In this document: piece after piece, positions 17,179 through 25,841 of the stretch
Layout of the letters: every line of letters begins with the position of its first letter
How positions within the stretch are numbered: the first letter of the stretch is position 1
NCBI RefSeq assembly: GCF_023715205.1
Contig: NZ_JAMBNR010000005.1
Coordinates: 186,001-250,000, forward strand
Direction: 5' to 3'
Source of the DNA: Mesobacillus maritimus
GTDB lineage: Bacteria; Bacillota; Bacilli; Bacillales; Cytobacillaceae
DNA length: 64,000 nucleotides
The notes under the pieces: generated by a model
What the model was told of the DNA's origin: nothing
Databases searched by the model: none
The model's input: the letters and a program-made list of their open reading frames with translations, nothing else
Program-made: the position numbers and the translations under genes

Positions 17179-18588
17179 ATGAGCGTAAACAAAGAGTCTG
17201 TGGAAAAAATTGTGCAAGCGGTTGGAGGGAAAGAAAACATTTCCGCCGCAACGCATTGTGTGACACGTTTACGATTTGCTTTGAAGGATGAAGCAAAAGT
17301 CGATAAAGATGCGCTTGAGGAGAATGACCTTGTAAAAGGTTCTTTTTCAACTAATGGGCAGTTTCAAGTTGTGATTGGTCAAGGAACGGTCGACAAAGTA
17401 TATAAAGAAATGGTCGCTCAAACAGGTATTGGAGAAGCGACCAAAGAGGATATCAAGAATGAAGCATCAAAAAAATTAAACCCACTTCAACGAGCCATTA
17501 AAACTTTAGCAGATATCTTTATTCCGATTTTACCTGCAATTGTGACGGCTGGTCTTCTGATGGGAATCAATAATGTTCTCACTGGTCCAGGGATCTTCTT
17601 TGAAGAAGCGGTCACTGATGTTTATCCACAATGGGCAGATGTCGCAAGCATCATCAACTTAATCGCCAACACGGCGTTCACTTTCTTACCAGGTTTAATC
17701 GGTTGGTCCGCAGTGAACCGTTTTGGTGGGAGCCCACTTCTCGGAATTGTCTTGGGGTTAATGCTTGTCCATCCTGATTTATTGAACGCCTGGGGTTACG
17801 GGGCAACAGAGGAAATCCCTACATGGAATTTATTCGGTTTAACCGTCCAAAAGGTTGGATATCAAGGGCAAGTTTTACCGGTTTTACTTGCGTCTTATGT
17901 GTTAGCTAAAATTGAAGTTGGGTTGCGGAAGAGAATTCCGGATGCCTTTCAATTATTAATAGTTGCACCAGTTGCCTTATTGGTAACAGGTTTTATTTCG
18001 TTTATTGCCATTGGGCCAATCACATTTGCCATTGGAAACGCAATTACCAATGCGGTAGTTGGCATTTTTGATGTTGCTCCATTAATCGGTGGTCTCATAT
18101 ACGGTGGCCTTTATGCACCACTTGTTATTACTGGGATGCATCATACTTTCTTGGCTGTAGATCTCCAATTAATCGGTAGCACTGGTGGGACGTTTTTATG
18201 GCCAATGGTTGCACTCTCCAATATTGCCCAAGGAACGGCTGCGTTAGCAATGTTCTTCGTGTTGAAAAATGAGAAACTTAAAAGCTTGAGTGCGACATCA
18301 GCAGTATCCGCATATCTGGGGATTACGGAACCGGCGATGTTTGGGGTAAACTTACGCTTTCGGTTTGCGTTTATTTCTGCAGTGATAGGGTCTGCTCTTG
18401 CAGGAGCTTTTATCGCAATGGCTGGTGTACAAGCACCGTCCATCGGTGTCGGTGGATTGCCAGCGTTTTTATCGATTTTTCCTGATAAATGGGGCTCGTT
18501 CTTTATCGGGATGGTTATCGTTTTAATTGTTCCATTCGTTTTAACCTATCTCTTAGGGAAAACTCGGAAGATAAAAAAATCAAACTAA
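17179..18588 (+). CDS. treP: PTS EIIBC component, trehalose type (first paralogue)
   Basis: A 469-residue sugar permease of the phosphotransferase system that imports and phosphorylates its sugar. The EIIB domain covers residues 1-85 with the phospho-Cys in ATHCVTRLRFAL; the EIIC domain with about ten spans follows, including GITEPAMFGVNL and GMHHTFLAVDLQLIG. The sequence closely follows B. subtilis TreP and the second copy at 28958. No EIIA domain is fused; glucose-type EIIA would be shared. Unlike the second copy, it has no TreR-type palindrome upstream and no glycosidase behind it. Its actual sugar could therefore differ. Ribosome site AGGAGG lies eight bases before the ATG. Confidence 0.88.
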   Translation: MSVNKESVEKIVQAVGGKENISAATHCVTRLRFALKDEAKVDKDALEENDLVKGSFSTNGQFQVVIGQGTVDKVYKEMVAQTGIGEATKEDIKNEASKKLNPLQRAIKTLADIFIPILPAIVTAGLLMGINNVLTGPGIFFEEAVTDVYPQWADVASIINLIANTAFTFLPGLIGWSAVNRFGGSPLLGIVLGLMLVHPDLLNAWGYGATEEIPTWNLFGLTVQKVGYQGQVLPVLLASYVLAKIEVGLRKRIPDAFQLLIVAPVALLVTGFISFIAIGPITFAIGNAITNAVVGIFDVAPLIGGLIYGGLYAPLVITGMHHTFLAVDLQLIGSTGGTFLWPMVALSNIAQGTAALAMFFVLKNEKLKSLSATSAVSAYLGITEPAMFGVNLRFRFAFISAVIGSALAGAFIAMAGVQAPSIGVGGLPAFLSIFPDKWGSFFIGMVIVLIVPFVLTYLLGKTRKIKKSN

Positions 18589-18626
18589 GTACGGCCCTAT
18601 CACCTTTGATAAGACTTAGCTGAGCC

Positions 18627-18676
18627 AAAAAACAGTCAATTTTTCTTCCTTTTTGGGGGAATTGACTGTTTTTTTA
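18627..18676 (+). terminator. Terminator after the first treP
   Basis: AAAAAACAGTCAATT pairs with AATTGACTGTTTTTT. Confidence 0.85.
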
Positions 18677-18683
18677 TTTATAA

Positions 18684-18865
18684 GGCTCTTTTCTCAAACA
18701 TTGTTGCTTTTTAAAGAAAACATAGAATGATTTAACTATGATTCCCTTCAAATTCGTTTATAAGAGGAGATAAGAGCTTAAAAACTAAGTAGTATCGAAG
18801 AGAAAAGCTATTTTCTCGTTAAAATCGGCTTTAGGATTTTAACAACAAACTTTACGAAAACAGCC
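18684..18865. mobile_element. MITE-like element, copy 1, with exact 8-bp target duplication
   Basis: A 182-bp non-coding element. Its left end GGCTCTTTTCTCAAACATTG and the reverse complement of its right end, GGCTGTTTTCGTAAAGTTTG, agree at 18 of 23 terminal positions when extended through TTG. It is flanked by the identical octamer ATTTATAA at 18676-18683 and 18866-18873. It carries no gene. A second copy of similar length lies at 28443 and an internally shortened one at 42786. Size, inverted ends and an 8-bp duplication fit a miniature element moved by an ISL3-family transposase, though that link is inferred. Confidence 0.8.
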
Positions 18866-18985
18866 ATTTATAAAAAGGACCAGCGGTAATAGCATGGATA
18901 TTTTTACAAACATGAGGGAAGTCAAAACTGGTTAAATTAAAACAGCAACCTATGTGCATTTCATCATCAAAAAAGGAGCAGAAAG

Positions 18986-19537
18986 ATGCGAAGTTATGTC
19001 CTTACTGTCTGGAATTTCCTCGACCCAATTTATTATTTTTTTAATCGCCTTCAATGTTTACCCTGTAAAGGAAACATCCTCAGAGTACGTTTAACAAAGT
19101 ATAAGGGGAGAGAAATCATGTTGTCGGACGGAACAACAATTAATCGGAATGATTTTCTTGTAAAAATCCATCTTCACAATGCCAAGCTTTTATACGAACT
19201 AAAAGAAATCAAAAGTGAACTTCGCCGAGCAAAAATGATTTATCGTGGTATGCAAAACTCATTACCTGAATTGGAGAAGTTTATTCGGCGACATCCACGG
19301 AAAGAAGAAATCAAAGGAATTATCGGAATTACATCGTTAAATAAAGCTAGCACACGACTAGGGTTTGAAGTATTTGACATTTCGCATCCACTTTACAGAT
19401 TGTTTAAAACCTTTGCGTTCTTGCCAATTGAATTATTATCCAACCACAATTTATCAATAAAAGAAATTGTGAAAAACCACAAACCAAGCTATTTATTCAT
19501 GTCCACTAACATGTTAACTGAACGTTATCGCAAATAG
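18986..19537 (+). CDS. ykoP: YkoP-like protein
   Basis: A 183-residue protein of unknown biochemical function. RVRLTKYKGREIMLSDGTTI, IKIHLHNAKLLYEL, EIKGIIGITSLNKASTRLGF and FDISHPLYRLFK resemble my recollection of B. subtilis YkoP. The assignment is strengthened by the neighbour at 19565, which resembles YkoQ; in B. subtilis these two are also adjacent. The N-terminus has an aromatic hydrophobic stretch, but there is no clear membrane span. AAAAAGGAG precedes the ATG. Confidence 0.7.
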   Translation: MRSYVLTVWNFLDPIYYFFNRLQCLPCKGNILRVRLTKYKGREIMLSDGTTINRNDFLVKIHLHNAKLLYELKEIKSELRRAKMIYRGMQNSLPELEKFIRRHPRKEEIKGIIGITSLNKASTRLGFEVFDISHPLYRLFKTFAFLPIELLSNHNLSIKEIVKNHKPSYLFMSTNMLTERYRK

Positions 19538-19569
19538 AAAAAAAGCTGCTAATAGGAAGCAGCTTTAAA
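19538..19569. terminator. Bidirectional terminator between convergent ykoP and ykoQ
   Basis: AAAAAGCTGCT and AGCAGCTTTAAA form the stem around AATAGGA. Confidence 0.75.
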
Positions 19570-20416
19570 TTGCTTGTTGACTCTGTTTCGTATTTGAAAT
19601 AAGTGGAAGCTTGTGAAACGTGATTTCCGGACGACTACCAACACGGATATTAACCCCCGTTTGTCCAAGCCCTTCACTGATATAATAAGGCTTTCCATCA
19701 ATCATATGCATTCCTTTAATAATATTCATGCGCGGTAGTTTGCCCATTTTTACAAGGTGATAGGCCTTCGGGTAACAAATTTGCCCGCCATGCAAATGAC
19801 CAGAAAGCAAATAATCAAAATGATAGTCTTTCATGTTTAGCACAACATTAGGGTCATGCGTTAGTACCAGATTTGTACCATCGCTTAGGTTTGCATACGA
19901 AGCAGTCAAATCGCTTCGCTTTGTACTGAAGTCATCAACCCCAATGATATTGACTGGGCGTCCATGGACGAGAATGGTCTCGTTTTGGTTACGGAGCACT
20001 TTACAATTATGGTCCTCTAGCGTTTGAATCAGTTTATCTAAATTTTTCTTTTTTAATACATAATCATGGTTTCCAAGTACAGCATACATACCGTAACGAG
20101 CATTTATTTTATTCAGAACTTCTAAATACGGAATAAGCTTAGGTATGGTCCATGACCGATCAAGAAAATCACCAGTCAAGGCAATAATATCAATTGGTTG
20201 ATTTATTATTTTTTGATAAAGTTCTTCTGGAGAAATCGAGATGTTTTCAAGATGCAAGTCTGAAAGTTGTAAAATTGATAAGCTTGGATTTTGCTCAGGC
20301 GAGAGGTGTTTGTTAACGGTAATTTCATTTATCTGAACATCTTTTGTATTTTGATAGGATTTCTTAATTAGTTTGAAAAGAATCGATAATACTAAAATCA
20401 TGAATAAAAATTTCAA
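19565..20416 (-). CDS. ykoQ: Metallophosphoesterase, YkoQ-like
   Basis: A 283-residue calcineurin-like phosphoesterase with one N-terminal membrane anchor (FLFMILVLSILFKLI). Di-metal site motifs appear in order: LQLSDLHLENI (DxH), ALTGDFLDR (GDxxD), VLGNHDYVL (GNHD), VLTHDPNVV, and SGHLHGGQICYP (GHxHGGQ). Membrane-bound enzymes of this kind include UDP-2,3-diacylglucosamine hydrolase-like and other phosphodiesterases; the substrate here is unknown. AAGGAGCTGAAGCG precedes the ATG. It converges on the ykoP-like gene. Confidence 0.85.
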   Translation of the reverse strand: MKFLFMILVLSILFKLIKKSYQNTKDVQINEITVNKHLSPEQNPSLSILQLSDLHLENISISPEELYQKIINQPIDIIALTGDFLDRSWTIPKLIPYLEVLNKINARYGMYAVLGNHDYVLKKKNLDKLIQTLEDHNCKVLRNQNETILVHGRPVNIIGVDDFSTKRSDLTASYANLSDGTNLVLTHDPNVVLNMKDYHFDYLLSGHLHGGQICYPKAYHLVKMGKLPRMNIIKGMHMIDGKPYYISEGLGQTGVNIRVGSRPEITFHKLPLISNTKQSQQAI

Positions 20417-20887
20417 TTCGCTTCAGCTCCTTCCATGCTGTAAGTATACAAGGAAAATGCTTTCTTTTTTAGATGAAAATAGTGGAATATAATAATTTGA
20501 GGAGTGGATGGCGGAATTGGACAAGTATATTTCCAAAATGGATACAAGCTCACCAAGTAAGGTGGAGTACCGATAGTTCACTGTTAATCAACCGGTAAGT
20601 CCACTACAATTCAAAAACAGTTTATGTTAAAACGAACAGAAGCTTGAGGTTGAGTTTTCGGTTCAAACAATAAATCATGAAACAAATTTTTATTCTATTT
20701 CACGATTATTTTAGAAGGACGAGCAATTAGAAACAATACGGCGGTTATGGACACGAAACATACTGTCACGGGCTGTTGACCTTTTAGAAACACTCTGATT
20801 TGTGAAATTAATCATGTCGAATCAAACAGATTCCTGTTAAAATCTAATGGGAAGATGATACATACTACATACAGGGGAGAGGCCTAA
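20417..20887. other. Intergenic region upstream of fhs
   Basis: This 470-base region holds no convincing gene. GGTGGA and TCCAC around 20563-20603 could form a weak stem. I looked for a ZTP (pfl-type) riboswitch, common before fhs, and did not find its conserved 3' CUGGGC block. The last 15 bases carry the ribosome site GGGGAGAGG for fhs. Confidence 0.4.
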
Positions 20888-22558
20888 ATGAAAACAGATG
20901 TTCAAATTGCACAAGAAGCTAAGATGAAACCCATCACAGAAATTGCAGATGCTCTTGGAATCAATGAGCAAGAACTAGAACCGTACGGAAGATACAAAGC
21001 AAAGGTTTCTTTAGACGTTCTTGACCGATTAGAAGCTGAGCCGGATGGCAAACTGATTCTCGTGACGGCAATTAATCCGACCCCAGCTGGAGAAGGAAAA
21101 ACGACAGTGAATGTGGGACTTTCAATGGGGTTAAATAAAATTGGTGAAAAAACGGTCACAGCATTAAGGGAGCCTTCATTAGGTCCGGTATTTGGAATCA
21201 AAGGTGGCGCTGCAGGCGGTGGCTATGCCCAAGTGGTCCCAATGGAAGATATTAATCTTCACTTTACTGGTGATTTTCACGCGATTACTTCGGCCCATAA
21301 TTTACTAGCAGCGATGTTAGATAATCATATTCACCAAGGCAATCAATTGGAAATTGATCCAAAGCGGATTGTGTGGAAACGTGTCCTTGATATGAATGAT
21401 CGCGCGCTTCGCAATATCATTATTGGCCTAGGGGGCAGAATGGACGGTTTCGTGCGTCAAAGTGGCTTTGACATCACCGTTGCCTCTGAGATTATGGCGA
21501 TTCTTTGCTTGGCGACGAGTTTATCAGACTTGAAAAACCGCTTGTCTCGAATGGTTGTCGCGTATAATCAAGATGGAGAAGCTGTGACTGCAGGTGATTT
21601 AGGAGCAACTGGTGCAATGGCATTGCTTTTAAAAGATGCAATTATGCCAAACTTAGTCCAAACGATTGAAAATACGCCAGCCTTTCTCCATGGCGGTCCG
21701 TTTGCCAACATCGCTCATGGCTGCAACTCCGTTATGGCCACAAAAGTTGCGCTAAAATTAGCCGATTATGTGGTGACCGAAGCGGGCTTCGGTGCTGATC
21801 TTGGTGCTGAAAAATTCTTCGATATTAAATGTCGGGAAGCGGACTTGAAGCCAGATGCAACCGTTCTAGTCGCAACCATCCGCGCTTTGAAAATGAATGG
21901 TGGTGTCCCTAAAGGTGACCTTGGTGTTGAAAATCTGTCAGCATTAGAAGCCGGCTTGGTGAATCTCGAGCGTCATCTTGAAAATATTGAAAAATTTGGT
22001 GTCCCGGCAGTTGTGGCAATCAATAAGTTCCCAACCGACACAGGAGCGGAGATTCAGTTATTAACAGAAAAATGTGCTGCTAAAGGCGTCGATGTGGTTC
22101 TCACAGATGTATTTACAAAAGGTGGCGAAGGTGGCGTCGAACTTGCAAAGAAGGTAGTTGAGATTTGTGAAACGAAAACTTCAAACTACGCACCGCTCTA
22201 TGAAGTAGACGGAACGATTGAAGAAAAGATCACCAAGATTGCTACTGAAATTTATCGTGCAGACCATGTAGAATTTACCTCAGCAGCCCGCAAACAAATC
22301 GCTCAAATCGCTCAATTAGGGTTAGATAAAATGCCAATTTGTATGGCAAAAACACAATATTCGTTCTCAGATAACCCAGCATTACTCGGCGCGCCAACAG
22401 GTTTCAACTTAACAGTTAGAGAAGTAAAAGTCTCTGCAGGGGCAGGCTTTATTGTCGCACTAACAGGCGATATTATGACCATGCCAGGCTTGCCAAAAAC
22501 ACCAGCCGCCAACAACATGGACATCACCGAAAACGGTGAAATTATCGGACTTTCATAA
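20888..22558 (+). CDS. fhs: Formate-tetrahydrofolate ligase
   Basis: A 556-residue cytoplasmic enzyme joining formate to tetrahydrofolate with ATP to make 10-formyltetrahydrofolate. The P-loop-like ATP site is [20 protein letters not shown] near residues 62-80. The family signatures [35 protein letters not shown] and [19 protein letters not shown] are all present, and the length is typical. It is monocistronic, ending in a palindrome that doubles as a terminator. It supplies one-carbon units for purines and connects with the folate genes at 8.9-11.2 kb only functionally. Confidence 0.97.
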   Translation: MKTDVQIAQEAKMKPITEIADALGINEQELEPYGRYKAKVSLDVLDRLEAEPDGKLILVTAINPTPAGEGKTTVNVGLSMGLNKIGEKTVTALREPSLGPVFGIKGGAAGGGYAQVVPMEDINLHFTGDFHAITSAHNLLAAMLDNHIHQGNQLEIDPKRIVWKRVLDMNDRALRNIIIGLGGRMDGFVRQSGFDITVASEIMAILCLATSLSDLKNRLSRMVVAYNQDGEAVTAGDLGATGAMALLLKDAIMPNLVQTIENTPAFLHGGPFANIAHGCNSVMATKVALKLADYVVTEAGFGADLGAEKFFDIKCREADLKPDATVLVATIRALKMNGGVPKGDLGVENLSALEAGLVNLERHLENIEKFGVPAVVAINKFPTDTGAEIQLLTEKCAAKGVDVVLTDVFTKGGEGGVELAKKVVEICETKTSNYAPLYEVDGTIEEKITKIATEIYRADHVEFTSAARKQIAQIAQLGLDKMPICMAKTQYSFSDNPALLGAPTGFNLTVREVKVSAGAGFIVALTGDIMTMPGLPKTPAANNMDITENGEIIGLS

Positions 22559-22562
22559 TGGT

Positions 22563-22597
22563 AAAAAAAAGGATGGTGCCTGGCACCATCCTTTTTT
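22563..22597 (+). terminator. Dispersed palindrome, copy 4, acting as terminator of fhs
   Basis: Eight A, then GGATGGTGCC, TGGCACCATCC and a T run: the GGTGCC-type dispersed repeat forms a perfect hairpin directly after the fhs stop codon, so a repeat element appears to have been taken up as the terminator. Confidence 0.85.
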
Positions 22598-22678
22598 CTT
22601 CCAATTATGAATGAATGCTGGGTAGGGAAGTCGGAGATAATTTGAAAAGGATGATTCGATGAATGGAGTGGTTTGAAG

Positions 22679-23506
22679 ATGACGAACCTAGGAGATCAAA
22701 TCAAATTCGATTTACATACTCATCATGAACGGTGTGGACATGCTCGTGGAAGCATACGTGATTACATTGAAGCAGCGATTGATAAAGGTTTGCACGTGAT
22801 TGGCATTGCCGATCATACGCCATATTTTTCAAAACCAGAAGATCATGCCCTACCTAATGTTGCAATGGCAAAAAGTGAATTCCCAAAGTACGTAAACGAG
22901 GTTCTCAGGCTAAAAGAGGAATACAAAGGTAAAATCGAGGTTTTACTTGGGATTGAAGCGGACTTTTTTCCCGAGCAAGTAAAAGATTACCGTCCCTATT
23001 TTGACAAATACCCATTTGATTACATCATAGGCTCAGTCCATCAAGTCGATGGGATTAGTATTTTTAATAGGCGGCGATGGAAAAAGCTTTCTGAAAAAGA
23101 AAAAGTCCAAACAAAGGAAACGTATTATGATTTAATCGAACATTCTGCGCGAAGTGGCCTTTATCAAATCCTTGGTCATATTGATGCCATGAAGGGATTT
23201 TATCCTGAGTTTTCCACAATCGAAACGAACGCAGTTGAGAAAACGTTAAAAGCGATTGGTGAGCATGACATGGCCATCGAAGTGAACACTTCAGGAAAAA
23301 CCAAGGACGTTGGAGGCTGGTATCCAGCAGACGATATTCTTGAACGCGCACATCATTTTGGAGTGAAAATTACCTTTGGGTCGGACGCCCATGATCCAGA
23401 GCGGGTCGGAGATGATTTTGAACTAGTGGCCAAAAAATTAAAGGACATCGGCTATAAAGAATGGTGTTTTTTTAGAAATAAAGACCGGGTCTTTATTTCT
23501 TTATAA
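22679..23506 (+). CDS. hisJ: PHP-domain histidinol-phosphatase family protein
   Basis: A 275-residue PHP-fold phosphoesterase resembling HisJ/HisK, which removes phosphate from histidinol phosphate. The metal-site motifs are FDLHTHHERCGHA, IGIADHTPYF, LLGIEADFF, GSVHQVDG, LGHIDAMKG and FGSDAHDPERVG, consistent with a trinuclear metal centre. No other his genes are in the window, and B. subtilis hisJ also stands apart from its his operon. The ATG at 22679 is preferred over the in-frame TTG six bases earlier because it gives a better distance from GGAGTGG. Some PHP relatives have other substrates, so the specificity is moderately certain. Confidence 0.82.
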   Translation: MTNLGDQIKFDLHTHHERCGHARGSIRDYIEAAIDKGLHVIGIADHTPYFSKPEDHALPNVAMAKSEFPKYVNEVLRLKEEYKGKIEVLLGIEADFFPEQVKDYRPYFDKYPFDYIIGSVHQVDGISIFNRRRWKKLSEKEKVQTKETYYDLIEHSARSGLYQILGHIDAMKGFYPEFSTIETNAVEKTLKAIGEHDMAIEVNTSGKTKDVGGWYPADDILERAHHFGVKITFGSDAHDPERVGDDFELVAKKLKDIGYKEWCFFRNKDRVFISL

Positions 23507-23551
23507 CTTGTTATAAATACTTTTAATTAGAATTTGTATTCACGCAAGTTT

Positions 23552-23583
23552 AGCCCTTTGCTTATGCAGAAAAGGGCTTTTTG
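23552..23583 (+). terminator. Terminator after the PHP gene
   Basis: AGCCCTTT and AAAAGGGCT form a stem followed by five T. Confidence 0.75.
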
Positions 23584-23661
23584 TTCGCCTCCTGTAACCG
23601 TATATGCTTCCTAGATTTATAGTACTTTCGTCCAATTAAAAGAAAAATTGCAATATTAATA

Positions 23662-23689
23662 TTGACAAATCCTATGTGTATGGTAGGAT
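23662..23689 (+). promoter_or_regulatory. Promoter of the sulfate operon with overlapping inverted repeat
   Basis: A consensus -35 TTGACA at 23662 is 16 bases from TAGGAT at 23684. An inverted repeat ATCCTA...TAGGAT (23669-23674 and 23684-23689) covers the -10 and spacer. This is a natural place for a sulfur-responsive repressor such as CymR to bind, but I could not match a known box with confidence. Confidence 0.5.
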
Positions 23690-23746
23690 TAATTTACATT
23701 CGATTAAGAAAGGAAAAAAGTACTTCGGGGAGGAGGGCGAACTATA

Positions 23747-23902
23747 CTGAAACCATCAGAATGGCAGGAAGTTTCCCAACATGTGGAACAAATGCTAGAA
23801 AGTCTAAACTTTGGTTCCATCACTTTAGTAATTCAGGATGGAAAAGTCATTCAAATTGAGAAGAACGAGAAGGTTCGTCTTCAATCAAATAAAACACGCT
23901 GA
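23747..23902 (+). CDS. yezD: YezD-like small protein (DUF2292) with a non-standard start
   Basis: A 51-residue protein heading the sulfate genes. The C-terminal half SITLVIQDGKVIQIEKNEKV is the hallmark of the YezD/DUF2292 family, often next to cysteine or sulfate assimilation genes. There is no ATG, GTG or TTG before the conserved part: the ribosome site GGGGAGGAGG is followed by ATA at 23744 and CTG at 23747. I place the start at CTG, ten bases after AGGAGG; ATA is possible. The biochemical role is unknown. A terminator separates it from cysH, so it may act as a leader with partial read-through. Confidence 0.72.
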   Translation: MKPSEWQEVSQHVEQMLESLNFGSITLVIQDGKVIQIEKNEKVRLQSNKTR

Positions 23903-23914
23903 CTAGACAAACTA

Positions 23915-23963
23915 GAGGCGGTCTTCACTTTATCTGGTATAAGGTGTAGACCGCCTTTTTTTC
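23915..23963 (+). terminator. Terminator/attenuator between yezD and cysH
   Basis: AGGCGGTCT pairs with AGACCGCCT, followed by seven T. It lies within the probable sulfate operon, so it either attenuates or separates transcripts. Confidence 0.8.
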
Positions 23964-23986
23964 ATCAGAAAGGTGGTAAATATTGA

Positions 23987-24700
23987 ATGAGTAAAGCGGT
24001 AACCTATGAAGATTGGTCCTCAATCTCAGAGAAATTTCCAATCGAAACGGAGACGAAAGGTGCGTTCGAAGTCTTAAAGTGGGCATATGCAGTTTACCCA
24101 GAACAGCAAATTGTCTATGCATCAAGTTTTGGTGCCGAAGCGATTGTTTTAATTAACTTGATTGCTCAAGTGAAACCAGACGCACATATTGTCTTTCTCG
24201 ATACAGGTCTTCATTTTCCGGAGACTTATGACGTGATTGACCAAATTCAAGCAAGATTTCCTTCCTTGAAAATTGAAAAGAAAACGCCAGAATTGACTCT
24301 TGATGAACAGCGAGAGCAGTATGGATCGGCATTGTGGAAAAGGGACCCGAATAAATGCTGTGAAATAAGAAAAGTCATTCCGCTTCGGGAAACATTGACA
24401 CAAAAACAAGCGTGGATTTCTGGTTTGCGGCGTGAGCAATCACCAACGAGAGCCAATACAGAATTCCTCAATAAGGATGAAAAATTTAAGAATATTAAAA
24501 TTTGTCCGTTGATTCATTGGACGTGGGATGAAGTCTGGGAATACATCAAAGAAAATAACTTGCCATATAACAAACTGCATGATCAAAATTACCCTAGCAT
24601 TGGTTGTTTTCCCTGTACTCAAGCTGTTGCTGCTAATGGAGACTCCCGTGCAGGTCGCTGGACAGGTAGTAGCAAAACGGAGTGTGGTTTACACACGTAA
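23987..24700 (+). CDS. cysH: Phosphoadenylyl/adenylyl-sulfate reductase
   Basis: A 237-residue thioredoxin-dependent reductase that turns activated sulfate (APS or PAPS) into sulfite. It contains the nucleotide-binding SSFGAEAIVL (PP-loop type) and the catalytic Cys in TECGLHT at residue 233. It also has the iron-sulfur Cys pattern: Cys124-Cys125 in KCCEIRK and Cys207/Cys210 in CFPC. The four Cys imply a 4Fe-4S cluster, as in B. subtilis CysH and plant-type APS reductases, which can use APS directly. The next gene, cysP, starts 47 bases downstream. Confidence 0.95.
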   Translation: MSKAVTYEDWSSISEKFPIETETKGAFEVLKWAYAVYPEQQIVYASSFGAEAIVLINLIAQVKPDAHIVFLDTGLHFPETYDVIDQIQARFPSLKIEKKTPELTLDEQREQYGSALWKRDPNKCCEIRKVIPLRETLTQKQAWISGLRREQSPTRANTEFLNKDEKFKNIKICPLIHWTWDEVWEYIKENNLPYNKLHDQNYPSIGCFPCTQAVAANGDSRAGRWTGSSKTECGLHT

Positions 24701-24747
24701 ACTGCGACGATTATACAGCACGTTATTATCCGGAAGGAGGAGGTCCC

Positions 24748-25803
24748 ATGCTGGTTATCATCGCCATAGCGATTGGACTGTTTTTTGCATTAAATATTGG
24801 AGCTAGTGGCGCTGCTGCCTCAATGGGGATTGCCTATGGTGCAGGCGTCGTAAAAAAACGAATTGCTCTCCTCCTATGTGGTGTAGCTGTGTTCCTTGGT
24901 GCATGGTTGGGTGGTGGGGAAGTCGTGAAAACACTAGGAAGCGGAATTGTACCTAGTAGTACCTTTACGACGCAAATCGCAATTATCGTGCTGGCTTCAG
25001 CGGCTTTGTCGTTATTTTTAGCCAATATTTTTGGAATCCCGCTATCAACTAGTGAAGTTGCTGTCGGTTCTGTTATTGGCGTAGGGATCGTTTACCAAAG
25101 TATTTTCGTTGGAAAATTACTATGGATTCTTTTGTTTTGGGTCCTTACACCAGTGGGTGCATTTCTTCTAGCAATTATCTCCGCGTATCTGCTTAAAACA
25201 AAGTGGATCAAGAGATGGGTTGCCTCCAAAAAGGCATTCTCTTTTTTATCTGTCCTGGTCTTAATAATGGGGATGTTTGAAGCATTTGCCGCGGGGATGA
25301 ACAATGTGGCCAATGCCGTTGGACCGCTCGTCGGAGCAGGGATGATGTCAATTGAAAACGGAATTTTGTGGGGTGGACTCTTTGTTGCAATAGGGGCCCT
25401 TTTCCTAGGCGGCCGAGTTCTTGAGACAAATGGAAAAAAAATCACAAACATTAAGCTTGAAGAAGGCTGTGTCATTTCAGGGACAGGTGCAAGCATTGTG
25501 ACTGTAGCTTCTTTATTCGGAATCCCAGTGCCACTAACACAAATTACCACTTCATCAATTATTGGAATCGGATTTGTCAATCAAGGAAAAGAAGTCTTGA
25601 AAAAAGGGATAGTTGTGCAATTGCTAACGGTGTGGGTCGTGTCTCCCGTATTATCAATGGTGCTTTCCTACACACTCATCCAGTTATTAATTGAAAATGA
25701 TATTTACCCAGTGATTGCTATTGTTGGCGTTGTTGTTTCGATTTTAGGTGTTCTTTTCTTAATGAAAAGATCGAGTTCTGAAACAGCCAATATTGAAGGC
25801 TAA
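24748..25803 (+). CDS. cysP: Sulfate permease, PiT family
   Basis: A 351-residue membrane transporter of the inorganic phosphate transporter (PiT) superfamily that imports sulfate in Bacillus. About ten spans are visible, and the two inverted halves share GIPLSTSEVAVGSVIGVGI and GIPVPLTQITTSSIIGIGF-like signatures. The start at 24748 has a near-perfect GGAGGAGG seven bases upstream. An ORF extending back to 24682 would overlap cysH and lacks a ribosome site. Its place between cysH and sat is the B. subtilis cys operon order, which supports sulfate rather than phosphate as substrate. Confidence 0.92.
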   Translation: MLVIIAIAIGLFFALNIGASGAAASMGIAYGAGVVKKRIALLLCGVAVFLGAWLGGGEVVKTLGSGIVPSSTFTTQIAIIVLASAALSLFLANIFGIPLSTSEVAVGSVIGVGIVYQSIFVGKLLWILLFWVLTPVGAFLLAIISAYLLKTKWIKRWVASKKAFSFLSVLVLIMGMFEAFAAGMNNVANAVGPLVGAGMMSIENGILWGGLFVAIGALFLGGRVLETNGKKITNIKLEEGCVISGTGASIVTVASLFGIPVPLTQITTSSIIGIGFVNQGKEVLKKGIVVQLLTVWVVSPVLSMVLSYTLIQLLIENDIYPVIAIVGVVVSILGVLFLMKRSSSETANIEG

Positions 25804-25841
25804 TCAACATCTCAAAACATAAATAGAAAGGTTGATAGAAT

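Noticed and set aside
20417-20887. Possible ZTP (pfl) riboswitch before fhs
   Set aside because: A GGCGGAA-like block is present, but the conserved downstream CUGGGC element and pseudoknot partner are not found.
23600-23980. S-box (SAM) riboswitch upstream of the sulfate genes
   Set aside because: The conserved AGAGAGG, GGGACTGGCCC and GAAACC blocks are absent.
24682-24747. N-terminal extension of CysP overlapping cysH
   Set aside because: No ribosome site serves the extended start, while the ATG at 24748 has GGAGGAGG at the right distance.
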